From Jeotgalibacillus sp. S-D1 (GTDB lineage: Bacteria; Bacillota; Bacilli; Bacillales; Jeotgalibacillaceae), in NCBI RefSeq assembly GCF_004358665.1, contig NZ_SMZR01000002.1, forward strand, positions 434,001-498,000: a DNA stretch of 64,000 nt, given 5' to 3'. Both the position numbers and the translations under genes were made by a program. Every line of letters begins with the position of its first letter. Within the stretch, counting starts at the first letter, position 1. The notes below the pieces were generated by a model, which did no database searches, was not told the origin of the DNA, and saw only the letters and a list, made by a program, of their open reading frames with translations. Below are positions 7,954-17,843 of this stretch, piece after piece.

Positions 7954-8695
7954 CTAAACCCTAGGCATTCCAGTCTGCGCCCCATGCTTTGTGACAGATA
8001 TTCCTGCAGCAGTAATCGCATGCTGGATAGCCTGTTCGAGTGTATCACCCTGGGCGAGCTTGGCTGCAAGAACTCCATTGAAACAATCTCCTGCACCCGT
8101 TGTGTCAACGACTTCTACAGAACTGGCGGGGAGACTTGTCTGGGAGTTGCTCGCTTTCTCCTTATAAATTACGCCTTTTTCACCCTGCGTAATGATGACC
8201 GCTCTCTGCAACCGAGTCAGAAGGGAATCAATCGCAAGACCAGTTTCAGCAGATCTCCCGCTTAAAAAAGAGAATTCCGTTTCATTCGGTGTGAGATAAG
8301 TCACAAGAGAAAGTAATTCAGACGGCAGCTTTTGTACGGGGGCCGGGTTCAAGATAACAGGCACATGATAGCGATTGGCACAAGAAGCGGCATACGTAAC
8401 AATCTCAAGCCGCTTGAATTAAGTGGATATGCTGATTAATCCATTCTTTGGTGATAGAATGATTTGCTCCCGGAACGACAATGATTGAATTATCCTGATC
8501 TGCTACAGTAACCTGAGCAATGCCCGTACTGACCTCATCTGATTTCATCACAGCATCTACATTTATATTTTCAGCTTGCAGAAGACTAATCAACTCTTCA
8601 CCATATGAATCCTGACCGACACAGCCAATCATGGCTACATCCGCTCCCATACGTGCAGTGGCGACTGGACGTGTCTCCCAATCAGTCCCATTCAT
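7954..8695 (-). pseudogene. rbsK: Ribokinase remnant
   Basis: Two pieces in different frames. The first (8695-8405) begins MNGTDWETRPVATARMGADVAM, then continues as ribokinase. It lacks the ~40 N-terminal residues with the sugar-binding part and has unrelated residues where GGKGANQA should be. A stop follows at HLIQAA. The next frame resumes with RLEIVTYAAS and VPVILNPAP, so ~40 bases are lost with a frameshift. The second piece keeps the PfkB signature DTTGAGDCFNG and a normal C-terminus (8364-7954). The gene has lost its start, part of its middle and its frame and cannot give active enzyme. The rest of a ribose operon is absent. Confidence 0.85.
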
Positions 8696-8819
8696 TCTAG
8701 GACTAGAGCTTTATTTCATTTGAATATTCTGTTTGTTTATCCTTCAATTAACATTTGTTTGAAACCATGAAAAGCTAGTGGAGAGATTTTTCAATGCAGC
8801 CAAAGAAAGCTAAATTATA

Positions 8820-8857
8820 AGACATCAAAAGCCTTTCTAAAAGAGCAGTTGATGTCT
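8820..8857 (-). terminator. Terminator-like inverted repeat after the polysaccharide operon
   Basis: AGACATCAA (8820-8828) and TTGATGTCT (8849-8857) form a perfect 9-bp stem with a 20-base loop, ~60 bp after the last gene of the operon; TATAATTT follows on the minus strand. The rest of 8696-8915 shows nothing else. Confidence 0.5.
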
Positions 8858-8915
8858 ATAAACTAACAATTTTACTCTGTTCAAAGAAATGCACACAAAC
8901 TATAGTAGAAACTCT

Positions 8916-10508
8916 TTATTTTTTCTTATATAGTAATGTTCTATAATGATAATATATTTTTTCAATCCATATACGATAAGATTTAAAATAATTATTAGGT
9001 ATATATATATTCATATTAGCTATCTTTTTATTAGCAGTTTCTATTAGAGTATTATGAACTTTGTCAGATTTCCTATCTTGATGTGAAAAACTTAAAAACA
9101 TCTCAAGTAATCTTCTGTTATTCATCGGTATAGTTACCTCATGACATAAATCAAAAGAAGAAACGACTGAAGTTCCCCAAGCCCCCATCCTTACTTCCCA
9201 ATAAAACAGATCAGAATGTTCAAAATTAAAAAGAGGTTTTTCAAGGTCTACCTCTTTCAAAAAGCCTTTATAAATATTATCCGATTTCTTTAATAACCCT
9301 GGAACTAAAAAGTATCTAGTTTGAAAAATACTCATGTGTCTTTCACTAAGTACTTCTGGCATTTTTAGTCCATATTTTCTTTCAAGAAATACTCTAGCTG
9401 TCTCGGAAGCCCAAGATTTTACCTCGACATCAAATTTGTCTAAATTATATAAGTAAATCATTTTTCTAATTTCATGATCTGCCGTGTTCTTAAAATATGA
9501 AGTATTATGGTCAATTATTTTTTTAAATATATCAAAATCCTTAATTTCCTCATTATTATCAGGTATTGAATATATATCATGTGTAACATTAATTTCATTG
9601 CATATTTCATGTGCTGCATTTGCATCAATAATTTCTGAAGGTTTACAGTGATAACTAAAATAAGAAAACTTATCATATAAGCCATTAGTACATGCAAGTG
9701 TTGTTTTACTATCAGTACCTCCGGTTAACGAAATTGCAGGCTTATTCCACTTTATTGAGGTTATTTCCATGCTTTGATGCATAATTTGATAAATATTCTT
9801 TATCCCTTCTTCATACTCTTCATTTGTATTTATTTCTTTATGTGGTTTAAGAGGATAGAATCTTTTAATTTTAAAACTATAATTATATTCTAGAAATGTA
9901 TTACCACCTAGTCTTTTTAATTCTTTATAAGGAGTAATATTACCTGGTAAATGTCTGTTACCTATATTATAACTGCGAGAGCTAGTCAATTCTTCTACAA
10001 AAGAATCTACACTTAAATTACATATATCACCAACTAGTTGCGGATGAGATGTGATATAAAGTTCATCATCTACTTTTCCAAAATAACAAGATTTCATTCC
10101 TGAACAGTCTTGAACTGCAATTAATTTATCACCATCTATAACAACTATTAAGTGTATGCCTGTGAATTCACTAATCTTGTTTAAAAAATTTTCTTCGCTT
10201 TGTAAATAACATTCAATTGAATCTTTAAGTAAGTCGCTCTCATTACTTTGCATAGTAAATGGATTATATGCATTTCCAATAAGTAAAGAATAAACCCCAT
10301 TAACTTCATAACTATAATATTGTTGTTTGTTATGAACATACATGTTTAGCTTCGGCATTTCATTAAATACTTTCCAATTATTATAGAAAGGATAAAGGTC
10401 TAGTTGTTTAATATTTTTAGATGTAATTAGATACCCTCTACTAAATAATGCATCTTGATATTGAGGGTTGTCATCTAACAAACTCTTAATTTTATTAACT
10501 TTGCTCAT
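8916..10508 (-). CDS. Asparagine synthase-related ATP-dependent enzyme of polysaccharide cluster
   Basis: 530 aa. The C-terminal half has the ATP-pyrophosphatase loop SLTGGTDSKTT (usual SGGxDS), as in asparagine synthetase B; the N-terminal ~200 residues resemble the glutaminase fold. The protein starts MSKVNKIK, so the N-terminal Cys2 of a glutamine amidotransferase is missing, and ammonia or another amine may be the donor. Last gene of the cluster, followed by an inverted repeat. In Francisella and Pseudomonas O-antigen loci such enzymes amidate GalNAc-uronic acid, and this operon encodes UDP-GalNAcA synthesis, so sugar-acid amidation is a reasonable inference. Very AT-rich, like the neighbouring genes. 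Confidence 0.75.
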   Translation of the reverse strand: MSKVNKIKSLLDDNPQYQDALFSRGYLITSKNIKQLDLYPFYNNWKVFNEMPKLNMYVHNKQQYYSYEVNGVYSLLIGNAYNPFTMQSNESDLLKDSIECYLQSEENFLNKISEFTGIHLIVVIDGDKLIAVQDCSGMKSCYFGKVDDELYITSHPQLVGDICNLSVDSFVEELTSSRSYNIGNRHLPGNITPYKELKRLGGNTFLEYNYSFKIKRFYPLKPHKEINTNEEYEEGIKNIYQIMHQSMEITSIKWNKPAISLTGGTDSKTTLACTNGLYDKFSYFSYHCKPSEIIDANAAHEICNEINVTHDIYSIPDNNEEIKDFDIFKKIIDHNTSYFKNTADHEIRKMIYLYNLDKFDVEVKSWASETARVFLERKYGLKMPEVLSERHMSIFQTRYFLVPGLLKKSDNIYKGFLKEVDLEKPLFNFEHSDLFYWEVRMGAWGTSVVSSFDLCHEVTIPMNNRRLLEMFLSFSHQDRKSDKVHNTLIETANKKIANMNIYIPNNYFKSYRIWIEKIYYHYRTLLYKKK

Positions 10509-10701
10509 TTAATTATTCCTTTCTTTATATATTATACAAAAGTATAAAATGTTTAAATCAACTATTAACAAATTTATAAATGTATGTAGTTTTAAAATAA
10601 ATTATAGACTGTAATTTTTTCGGTTAATAATTGAATTGGTGAAATAACGAAAAATAGTTAACCTATTTTACATTTCACCGACTCTTAGTGAATTTATATT
10701 A

Positions 10702-11913
10702 TTAGACTAAGTCCCCATCAGTAAAAGTATGTTTTTTTAACTCAGTATTAATAAAACTTTTCCAAAATTCGTCTCTACGAGTATTTAAAACTTCTGATGT
10801 ATACTGTTTAGCATTATTATAATTGTTTATAGATTGTTCTTCCAAAGATTGATTATTTCTTAACAAATTTCTTATTTTATCACTTAATTGTTTTGATGAT
10901 TTTGGTTCATGAATAAACCTTTTATCAATTAGTTCAGGAATACCTCCTACTGATGACCCAACGCAGGGAAGTCCGCGACTCATAGCCTCGATTAATGCTC
11001 TAGGTAACCCTTCTGTTAAGCTAGGCTGTATATATATATCCATAGAATCTAACCAATTAAATACTTTTTCACCGCCTGGCAAGCTACCTGAAAAATGTAT
11101 TTTATCTTCAATATTCAGTTCTTTTACTAATTCAATTAACCATGATTTATCCCCATCACCTAATATATGCAAATTGCAATCAATACCTTGTTTACTTAAA
11201 TTTTTAATGGCTTTAATAGCAGTATCAATACCTTTTTGTTTTGAAGAGTATGATCCAATTAAACCAATATTGTACTCTTGATTTATATGCATCAATTTTA
11301 TTTTTCTTAATTTTTCTTCTAGTATTTCTTTAGGTACTAATGAGATTTCAACATTAGAAGCATTTATTATCTTTGCAGAATGATTATAAGGATACTTTTT
11401 TTGAAGATACTCTTCTGTTACATATATATTGTAAGAAGAATGTTTAATAATATTTCTATATTTATAATAATATATAGGGGCAATAATTTTACCTAAAATT
11501 TTACCGTGATTCCACAAAGCAGGAAAAACATCTCCTACAACTTCAATAACATAAGGCTTTTTAAGTTTTTTTGCAATTTTTATTGCATGATAAGCGTGGC
11601 CACTTGGTACTCTAGCTACAACTGCATCAGCATTTTCTATTATCTTTTCTAAATCTTCTTTTAATATCCTTAGATTTTTATTTCGGCGTGCAACATTCGA
11701 TAAAGTTGGAAGTATATAGTGTTTTACTCTTGACCCACTCGATATGTTTAAATTATCTCCTTCGTATTCGACACCTCTTGCTGCAACTTTTAATTTATCA
11801 AAATGTTTTAAATACCTGTTCTCCCACATTTGATATGTTAGTTTACCATCAGTATACACTCGTTTATTTTTGTCATATTTAAAAATGTGACTGTGTACAA
11901 ATACCAGTTCCAT
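10702..11913 (-). CDS. Glycosyltransferase family 4
   Basis: 403 aa, GT-B fold. The C-terminal nucleotide-sugar site reads SLTEGLPRALIEAMSRGLPCVGSS with GGIPELI, the EX7E signature of GT4 retaining enzymes, and IGLIGSYSSKQKGIDTAIKAI marks the start of the second Rossmann domain. It should add one sugar to the lipid-linked repeat unit at the inner face of the membrane. It lies 15 bp after the acetyltransferase gene in the same operon. Donor and acceptor cannot be told. The 188 bp after it (10509-10701) is AT-rich with no recognisable signal. Confidence 0.85.
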   Translation of the reverse strand: MELVFVHSHIFKYDKNKRVYTDGKLTYQMWENRYLKHFDKLKVAARGVEYEGDNLNISSGSRVKHYILPTLSNVARRNKNLRILKEDLEKIIENADAVVARVPSGHAYHAIKIAKKLKKPYVIEVVGDVFPALWNHGKILGKIIAPIYYYKYRNIIKHSSYNIYVTEEYLQKKYPYNHSAKIINASNVEISLVPKEILEEKLRKIKLMHINQEYNIGLIGSYSSKQKGIDTAIKAIKNLSKQGIDCNLHILGDGDKSWLIELVKELNIEDKIHFSGSLPGGEKVFNWLDSMDIYIQPSLTEGLPRALIEAMSRGLPCVGSSVGGIPELIDKRFIHEPKSSKQLSDKIRNLLRNNQSLEEQSINNYNNAKQYTSEVLNTRRDEFWKSFINTELKKHTFTDGDLV

Positions 11914-11928
11914 CTACTTCACCCTTCA

Positions 11929-12495
11929 TTATATTTTTTTTATTTCTTTAGCAGGAACACCCCCTACTAATGTTTTAGAAACTACATCATTCTTTACAAC
12001 TGCACCAGCAGCTATAACACTTCTGCTGCCTATAGTAACATTTGATAAGATCCTACACCCACAACCTATCCAAACATCCTCATTAATTAAAATCTTGCCT
12101 TTTACAACTTTATTGTATTTTATAGGTATCTCTGAATTTTCCCAAGTGTGATCGAAAGAAATTAGGGAAGAGTGATGCGCGATAGAAACATTGTTATATA
12201 TATTAATTCGGCCTGCTGCATCTAAATATGAATAAGCATGAATACTAATGTTAGATCCTAACTCCAAGTATTGAATATTTTTTATAATAACTCCCTGCCC
12301 AATATAGATATTATCTCCACAACTTGCACTATATTTTCTCACATATAAATATCTTACAAATAATGATAATTTCGATTCAGAATTAATTACTGAAACCCAT
12401 AATAGATTCCACATAAAAGTTGGTAATAATCTACCTAAAGTCTCAAAAATATTAATTATTATCTTATATTTCTTGAAAATTTGTCTGCCTTTCAT
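11929..12495 (-). CDS. Hexapeptide-repeat O-acetyltransferase (LbH family)
   Basis: 188 aa from ATG 12495, preceded by AAAGGTGGG; a longer frame to 12546 has no ribosome-binding site. The C-terminal ~100 residues are imperfect hexapeptide repeats of a left-handed beta helix (INEDVWIGCGCRILSNVTIG, then GSRSVIAAGAVVKNDVV, then GGVPAKEI), typical of WbbJ/maltose-acetyltransferase-like proteins. The catalytic His is probably in IAHHSSLISFDH. It would acetylate a hydroxyl or amino group of a sugar in the capsule repeat. Located between the polymerase and a glycosyltransferase. Confidence 0.85.
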   Translation of the reverse strand: MKGRQIFKKYKIIINIFETLGRLLPTFMWNLLWVSVINSESKLSLFVRYLYVRKYSASCGDNIYIGQGVIIKNIQYLELGSNISIHAYSYLDAAGRINIYNNVSIAHHSSLISFDHTWENSEIPIKYNKVVKGKILINEDVWIGCGCRILSNVTIGSRSVIAAGAVVKNDVVSKTLVGGVPAKEIKKI

Positions 12496-12542
12496 ACACA
12501 ACCCACCTTTAATATTACAAAATATGTTATTGGTTTTTAAAT

Positions 12543-13850
12543 TCACCTATCATAAAGAGTTATTTTCTTTGAAGATATATCTTTTTTAAGCAACTGAGTC
12601 AATATCCAATAGAAAACATAAAATAATATTAAAGGTACTAACGCTTGCTTTATGGTTCCAGATAGCATGTTAGAAAAATCGGCACGTAACGCATATATAA
12701 ATGCGGGCATTGAGAGAATATACAATAGAAGTGTTATGAAATTTTTATTACTATACACATATAAAAACTTGATAAAAAGTGCTAGAATTACCATCCAAAT
12801 AGCCATGCCAGCAATTCCGAAGTTTAAGTAACCTTCTCCTAAAAGAGAAAAACCTTTTCCCCCTCCTGTAGCAACAGTGTTTGGAAAAAACATTCGATTA
12901 AACCATTCCGTAGTAGAATAGTGGTTCTTACTAAAAAATCTTAATATATCCCAAATTAAAGTTTCACCATTTTTATATGGGAGATTAGATTCAATTACTA
13001 TTAAAAGGTTTTCGGAAGCAGACTTAAAACCAGATAAAATATCCACAATTATATTACCGGACAAAGTTTCATTTGTTGTTTTAGTCAACCAAAAGTTTTT
13101 TAAATTATGCATTAAGGGAATCATAACCATCATTATGGTTCCAAAAAATATTATGTATACAGGTTTTATCCTTATATACAGAATAGTAAATAGCATCATA
13201 GTAATTAAGATTATTCTCATAAACAAATCTCTTTCTCCGTTTACTAAAAAAGCGAAAAATATAAATACAATGTTAAAAATAACAAATTTGTATGGAAAAT
13301 CTTTTTTATTTAACAAATTCATAGCAACAATAACTGCAAAACTTAACAACAATAAACTAAAACTTAAAGATGAATTTAAAATTTGTTCAGATTGCATGTT
13401 AATCTCTCTTTTATTTGATACCCCAGAAGAAGTTATGGAAATTAAAGATACAAAACTTAATATCAGGGAGATATACCATATCACTTTAAAGATAAAATTA
13501 TTATTTTGTCTGTTGCTTATATTTGTATAATTTTCTATTTTTGGATTGATAATTATCAAAAATACAAACATACCAATCCATCCGCCTTTAAGAGCTAATG
13601 TAATGTTTATATTATAAGGCACTACTTCTAACCACATTAAAAAAGCTTCTGAACATGTAAAAAGGAAATAGAATGGCAAAAACCAAACAAATGGATGATG
13701 CAAAATACATCTCACTAGAAAAAGACAAAATATTAACACAATAATATAAAGCACAAGTATTAATCTGAAATCATTGGTTAGTAATACAATAAAGGACATA
13801 ATTGATAATATAGTATAAAATAATCCTTTACGTAGTAAAATATGTTCCAT
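12543..13850 (-). CDS. O-antigen/capsule polymerase (Wzy-like)
   Basis: 435 aa, very hydrophobic, about 11-12 predicted membrane segments with a longer extracytoplasmic loop around residues 265-330 (WFNRMFFPNTVATGGGKGFSLLGEGYLNFG). This topology and the position next to a flippase identify a Wzy-type polymerase, which joins flipped repeat units into the long chain. Sequence conservation in the family is low, so the call rests on topology and context. It starts 20 bp after wzx ends. Confidence 0.75.
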   Translation of the reverse strand: MEHILLRKGLFYTILSIMSFIVLLTNDFRLILVLYIIVLIFCLFLVRCILHHPFVWFLPFYFLFTCSEAFLMWLEVVPYNINITLALKGGWIGMFVFLIIINPKIENYTNISNRQNNNFIFKVIWYISLILSFVSLISITSSGVSNKREINMQSEQILNSSLSFSLLLLSFAVIVAMNLLNKKDFPYKFVIFNIVFIFFAFLVNGERDLFMRIILITMMLFTILYIRIKPVYIIFFGTIMMVMIPLMHNLKNFWLTKTTNETLSGNIIVDILSGFKSASENLLIVIESNLPYKNGETLIWDILRFFSKNHYSTTEWFNRMFFPNTVATGGGKGFSLLGEGYLNFGIAGMAIWMVILALFIKFLYVYSNKNFITLLLYILSMPAFIYALRADFSNMLSGTIKQALVPLILFYVFYWILTQLLKKDISSKKITLYDR

Positions 13851-13870
13851 AGTATACCTCGCTTAACAGT

Positions 13871-15082
13871 CTAAATATCATATCTTCTTATCCTTAAATA
13901 AACAAAACATCCTCTTAATAAAAGTTGTATGCTATTTATAATAATTATTGTATAACTTGCACCATGTATACCAAAGCTTTTAATTAAAAAATATCCGATA
14001 AATACATTAGCAATCAGAGCTATAATTGAAATCTTGAGTTGAACACTTATATATCTCATTGCTAGTAAGGCAGTATCGAAGTTCCAGCTGATAAAATTAA
14101 TCGATAGGGCAAAACTCATTAAAATTAATATATCCGTGTATTTAGCATATTCGATTCCATAAACTATAGTAAGAAAAGTTTCACCTATAAAGTATGAAAA
14201 AAGTATCGTAAAAACACCTATGAGAGTTGAAAAAATAGATAATTTAAAGAAAACATATTTTTTGAAGGCAGCGATTTTCTTTTCTTTAATTAATTTCGAT
14301 AAAATTGGTAAGAAATTTTGTGAAACTGCATTCACTAACATGTTTCCAACTGTTAATATATATGCCATTGCAGAAAAATAGCCTAGTATTTCTGCAGACT
14401 CAAAGAACTCGAGAAGATATCGAGAATAAGAGGTGTTTAAAGAGAATAACATTTGTACAAGACCTAAAGGAATTCCTAATAGTATTACTCTCTTAACATC
14501 CTCTAATTTCGAATTTCCTATTATTGGTTTGTAAATTTTCGTAATTTTTCTTTTCTCGATTAAAAATAAAAATAGTATTTGAAAAATTAATTGTACTAAT
14601 AAAGATATTGCAAGGTCTCTAGTAAATAAGATAGTTATAAGAAAAGCTAACAAAGAGTTCAAATGTTTTGTAATCAACAATTTACCAATATAATTCATAT
14701 CTTGCTTTTTATGTGGAAGTGCGTAATACAAATCAGATTGCAAATCAAATATCTTAATTAATCCAACTAACATAATTATCAAAAAGTATTTTGGATATAT
14801 TAGTGTTCCTATGACGAATAAAATAATAAAAGCTATTAGGCTAAATATGTACCGGGTATACATATAATCACTAAAATTAATTTTTTCTTCTGTAATATAT
14901 AATGAACGTAATTTCATATTAGCTAATAAAGTAATTGGAGCACCTAAGGCAAATGCTAAAGAATATGCACCAACTGCTTCTGGAGTTAATGTCCTAGCAA
15001 TAATGACTAACATCAGCCATTTAGTTAATGAAACTATTAAGTTGGCAGTAAAAAGCCAAGTTATATTTTTTAAAGTTCTCAT
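13871..15082 (-). CDS. Polysaccharide flippase (Wzx-like, MATE/MOP superfamily)
   Basis: 403 aa with about 12 membrane segments in the regular spacing of Wzx/PST transporters; it begins MRTLKNITWLFTANLIVSLTKWLMLVIIAR, with the amphipathic start common to the family. It would move undecaprenyl-PP-linked repeat units to the outer face for Wzy. First gene after a 398-bp AT-rich gap, so a second promoter may drive wzx and the following genes. Confidence 0.82.
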   Translation of the reverse strand: MRTLKNITWLFTANLIVSLTKWLMLVIIARTLTPEAVGAYSLAFALGAPITLLANMKLRSLYITEEKINFSDYMYTRYIFSLIAFIILFVIGTLIYPKYFLIIMLVGLIKIFDLQSDLYYALPHKKQDMNYIGKLLITKHLNSLLAFLITILFTRDLAISLLVQLIFQILFLFLIEKRKITKIYKPIIGNSKLEDVKRVILLGIPLGLVQMLFSLNTSYSRYLLEFFESAEILGYFSAMAYILTVGNMLVNAVSQNFLPILSKLIKEKKIAAFKKYVFFKLSIFSTLIGVFTILFSYFIGETFLTIVYGIEYAKYTDILILMSFALSINFISWNFDTALLAMRYISVQLKISIIALIANVFIGYFLIKSFGIHGASYTIIIINSIQLLLRGCFVYLRIRRYDI

Positions 15083-15480
15083 GTTAAATATAACTCGCTG
15101 TATTAAATCCCCAAAAAACCAAAAATATAATCATTTTCAATTTCCTTTCTATTACACAATCTTTAAACCGTGCTTTATAACAATAAATTAAAATGTAATA
15201 AACATTGGTATACTATATATTAAAGAAATGAAAATTATTTATTATAGTAAAAGCAGAGATGCCTATATATCTAATAACTTAAAACTTAATGAAGTATATT
15301 AAATTAGTTTATAACAATTTAAGCACTTATAACTATATTGAATAAATCTTCTTTTAATAAACTTAACTATACTTCTTGCCTTTAGAATTACACATAGAGC
15401 TATTTTAACTTTAAGTAAGAAACCGAATTCTTTACTAAATTGAAACAAAATTCAATTATTATATCCTATTAACAATCAAA
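15083..15480. other. AT-rich intergenic stretch inside the polysaccharide cluster
   Basis: 398 bp of very AT-rich sequence (well over 70% A+T by eye) separates the epimerase from wzx. No open frame with a ribosome-binding site, no terminator and no repeat can be seen. It may carry an internal promoter or be the site of a lost gene. Confidence 0.5.
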
Positions 15481-16461
15481 TTATATATTCTTTTTGTACC
15501 ACTCAAGTGCTTCCTCAATTCCTTTTTCAAAACTCCAATCTGGACTATAACCTAATGATTTCTTTGCATTAGCAATTGAAGCATTACTATGTTTAATATC
15601 TCCTACTCGATCGGGTCCAAAATTCGGGTCTATCTTTTTACACAATGATTTTTTCAAATAATTGTAGATATCTATTAAAAATTCTTGACCACCAAAAGCA
15701 ATGTTATAAGATTTTCCAGCTTCCTCACTCGGAGCAACTAATGCCTTAAGATTTGCTTCAATTACATTTTCAATGTACGTAAAATCTCTACTTTGTTTAC
15801 CATCGCCATTAATCGTTGGTTGTTCATTATTCATTAATTGTTTAATGAATTTTGGGATAACAGCCGCATATGCACCTTCAGGATTTTGTCTTCTCCCAAA
15901 CACATTGAAATATCTCATACCGTAAGTGTCTAAGTTATACAACTCTTTATAAAGGCGTCCATATTCTTCGTTAACTTTTTTAGTTAACGAATATGGAGAT
16001 AATACATTTCCCTCTCTACCTTCAATTTTAGGAAGATTTGGCTCGTCTCCATATACTGAAGAACTAGAAGCATATACAAACTTCTTAACGCCATTAATTT
16101 TAGAAGCCTCCATCATATTCAATGTGCCCCTAATATTAACTTCTTCGTAATATAATGGCATTTCAATACTTCTCGGCACACTTCCCCACGCTGCCTGGTG
16201 AGAAACGAAATCTACATCCTTAGTAACTTGTTTACATGTTTCTAGATCTCTAATATCCCCTTTATTAAACTCAAAATTTGGATGTGCTATAAATTCTTCA
16301 ATATTTTTATAAAATCCTGTAGAAAGATTGTCTAAACCACGTACTTTATATCCCATATTTAAAATGGCTTCAACCAAGTTTGAACCGATAAATCCTGCAC
16401 AGCCTGTTACTAGGAATACAGACTGCTCAGGGAACTTTAATTCTTTATAACCCACTATCAT
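15481..16461 (-). CDS. UDP-N-acetylglucosamine(uronate) 4-epimerase (WbpP/TviC type)
   Basis: 326 aa. Extended SDR: NAD loop TGCAGFIGSNL near residue 20, catalytic SSSSVYG and YSLTKK (YxxxK), then FNVFGRRQNPEGAYAAVIP, the motif of the WbpP/TviC/Gne group acting on N-acetylated UDP-hexoses or their uronates. ATG 16461 overlaps the upstream stop as ATGA, so it is coupled to the dehydrogenase; an in-frame TTG at 16470 is less likely. With the dehydrogenase it would give UDP-GalNAcA from UDP-GlcNAc, as TviB/TviC do for Vi antigen. Confidence 0.87.
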   Translation of the reverse strand: MIVGYKELKFPEQSVFLVTGCAGFIGSNLVEAILNMGYKVRGLDNLSTGFYKNIEEFIAHPNFEFNKGDIRDLETCKQVTKDVDFVSHQAAWGSVPRSIEMPLYYEEVNIRGTLNMMEASKINGVKKFVYASSSSVYGDEPNLPKIEGREGNVLSPYSLTKKVNEEYGRLYKELYNLDTYGMRYFNVFGRRQNPEGAYAAVIPKFIKQLMNNEQPTINGDGKQSRDFTYIENVIEANLKALVAPSEEAGKSYNIAFGGQEFLIDIYNYLKKSLCKKIDPNFGPDRVGDIKHSNASIANAKKSLGYSPDWSFEKGIEEALEWYKKNI

Positions 16462-17843
16462 AGCCCCCAATAAATAAATCCATTTTGTTCTAAATCTACT
16501 TTATTAAATAATCCTTTAATATCTACTAAAACTTTACCTCTTTGGTATTCACTATTATACATACTACCATTATAAGTTTCTAAACTGGCAGCAACCTCCG
16601 TATAGGGCTTATCAATTACTTTATATAAATCCGCAAGTTGATTTACTGAAATATTCTTAAATTCTTTATGTGGAACTGCAACAATTACAGCGTCCACATC
16701 ATTAATTTCATTCAATTCAACTGTTTTTAATCCATATTCATTATAAAGATCTATTTTATCAGCTGACGGGTCGTTAACTACAACCTCTATACCATAATCT
16801 TTTAATTCATTTATTACATCTATCACTTTTGTATTCCTAACATCAGGGCAATTTTCTTTAAAGGTTACTCCCAGAATTGCAACTTTTGCGCCATTAATAG
16901 GGATGTTAGCTTTAATCATTTTTTTAATTGTACTTTCAGCAACGTATTTCCCCATGTCGTCATTGATCTTACGTCCTGATAGAATAATTTGTGAATAATA
17001 GCCCATTTGTTCAGCTTTATACGTAAGGTAATATGGATCAACACCGATACAGTGTCCTCCTACTAAGCCAGGAGAAAACTTAAGAAAGTTCCACTTAGTT
17101 CCTGCTGCGCGAAGTACTGCGTTGGTATCGATATTCATTTTATCAAAAATAATTGATAATTCGTTCATAAATGCAATATTGATGTCACGCTGAGCATTTT
17201 CTATCACTTTAGCCGCTTCAGCAACTTTTATTGACTCTGCTCTATGTACTCCAGCATCAACAACAAGCTCATAAACTTTTGCAATTGTATCAAGTGTCTC
17301 TTCATTCATTCCTGCAACAACTTTAACTATCGTCTCAAGTCTATGTTCCTGATCTCCTGGGTTTATTCTTTCTGGGGAGTATCCAATAAAGAAGTCTTCT
17401 CCACATTTTAATCCAGATTCCTGTTCAAGAATTGGAAGACAAACATCTTCAGTTACTCCAGGATAGACAGTGGATTCAAACACAACAATTGCTCCTTTAG
17501 TTAGGTTTCTTCCCAAAGTTTTGCTAGCAGCTTTTACAGGTGTTAAATCAGGTGTGCGATCATCTCTTACCGGAGTCGGCACTGCAACAATATGAAACTT
17601 TGATTCTTTTAACCGTGATTCATTAGCAGTAAATTCTACCGTGGACTGGCTAATGACTTCATTTCCTACTTCTTTAGTGGGATCGATTCCATTTTTATAC
17701 ATCGATATTTTATCTTCGTTTACATCAAACCCAATTACATTCACTTTTTTTGCAAATGCTACGGCAATTGGCATCCCAACATAGCCAAGTCCGATTATTG
17801 AAAGTTTTTCACTTTTGTCTTTTAAAGCTGTATATAAATTCAT
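16458..17843 (-). CDS. UDP-N-acetyl-hexosamine 6-dehydrogenase (TviB/WbpO type)
   Basis: 461 aa. N-terminal NAD domain with IIGLGYVGMPIAVAFAKK, central helix domain with the GGHCIGVDPYYLTYKA active-site loop (catalytic Cys in GGHCIGVD), and a C-terminal UDP-binding domain containing GVTFKENCPDVRNTK. It oxidises the C6 alcohol of UDP-GlcNAc (or GalNAc) to the uronic acid. Starts directly after the glycosyltransferase stop (TAA then ATG) with AAGGAG upstream, and overlaps the 4-epimerase by 4 bp. The pair marks a polysaccharide with an acidic aminosugar. Confidence 0.9.
   Translation of the reverse strand: MNLYTALKDKSEKLSIIGLGYVGMPIAVAFAKKVNVIGFDVNEDKISMYKNGIDPTKEVGNEVISQSTVEFTANESRLKESKFHIVAVPTPVRDDRTPDLTPVKAASKTLGRNLTKGAIVVFESTVYPGVTEDVCLPILEQESGLKCGEDFFIGYSPERINPGDQEHRLETIVKVVAGMNEETLDTIAKVYELVVDAGVHRAESIKVAEAAKVIENAQRDINIAFMNELSIIFDKMNIDTNAVLRAAGTKWNFLKFSPGLVGGHCIGVDPYYLTYKAEQMGYYSQIILSGRKINDDMGKYVAESTIKKMIKANIPINGAKVAILGVTFKENCPDVRNTKVIDVINELKDYGIEVVVNDPSADKIDLYNEYGLKTVELNEINDVDAVIVAVPHKEFKNISVNQLADLYKVIDKPYTEVAASLETYNGSMYNSEYQRGKVLVDIKGLFNKVDLEQNGFIYWGL

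Noticed and set aside
8916-10508. Calling the asparagine-synthase-like gene asnB
   Set aside because: No N-terminal Cys nucleophile and a polysaccharide context; free asparagine synthesis is unlikely.
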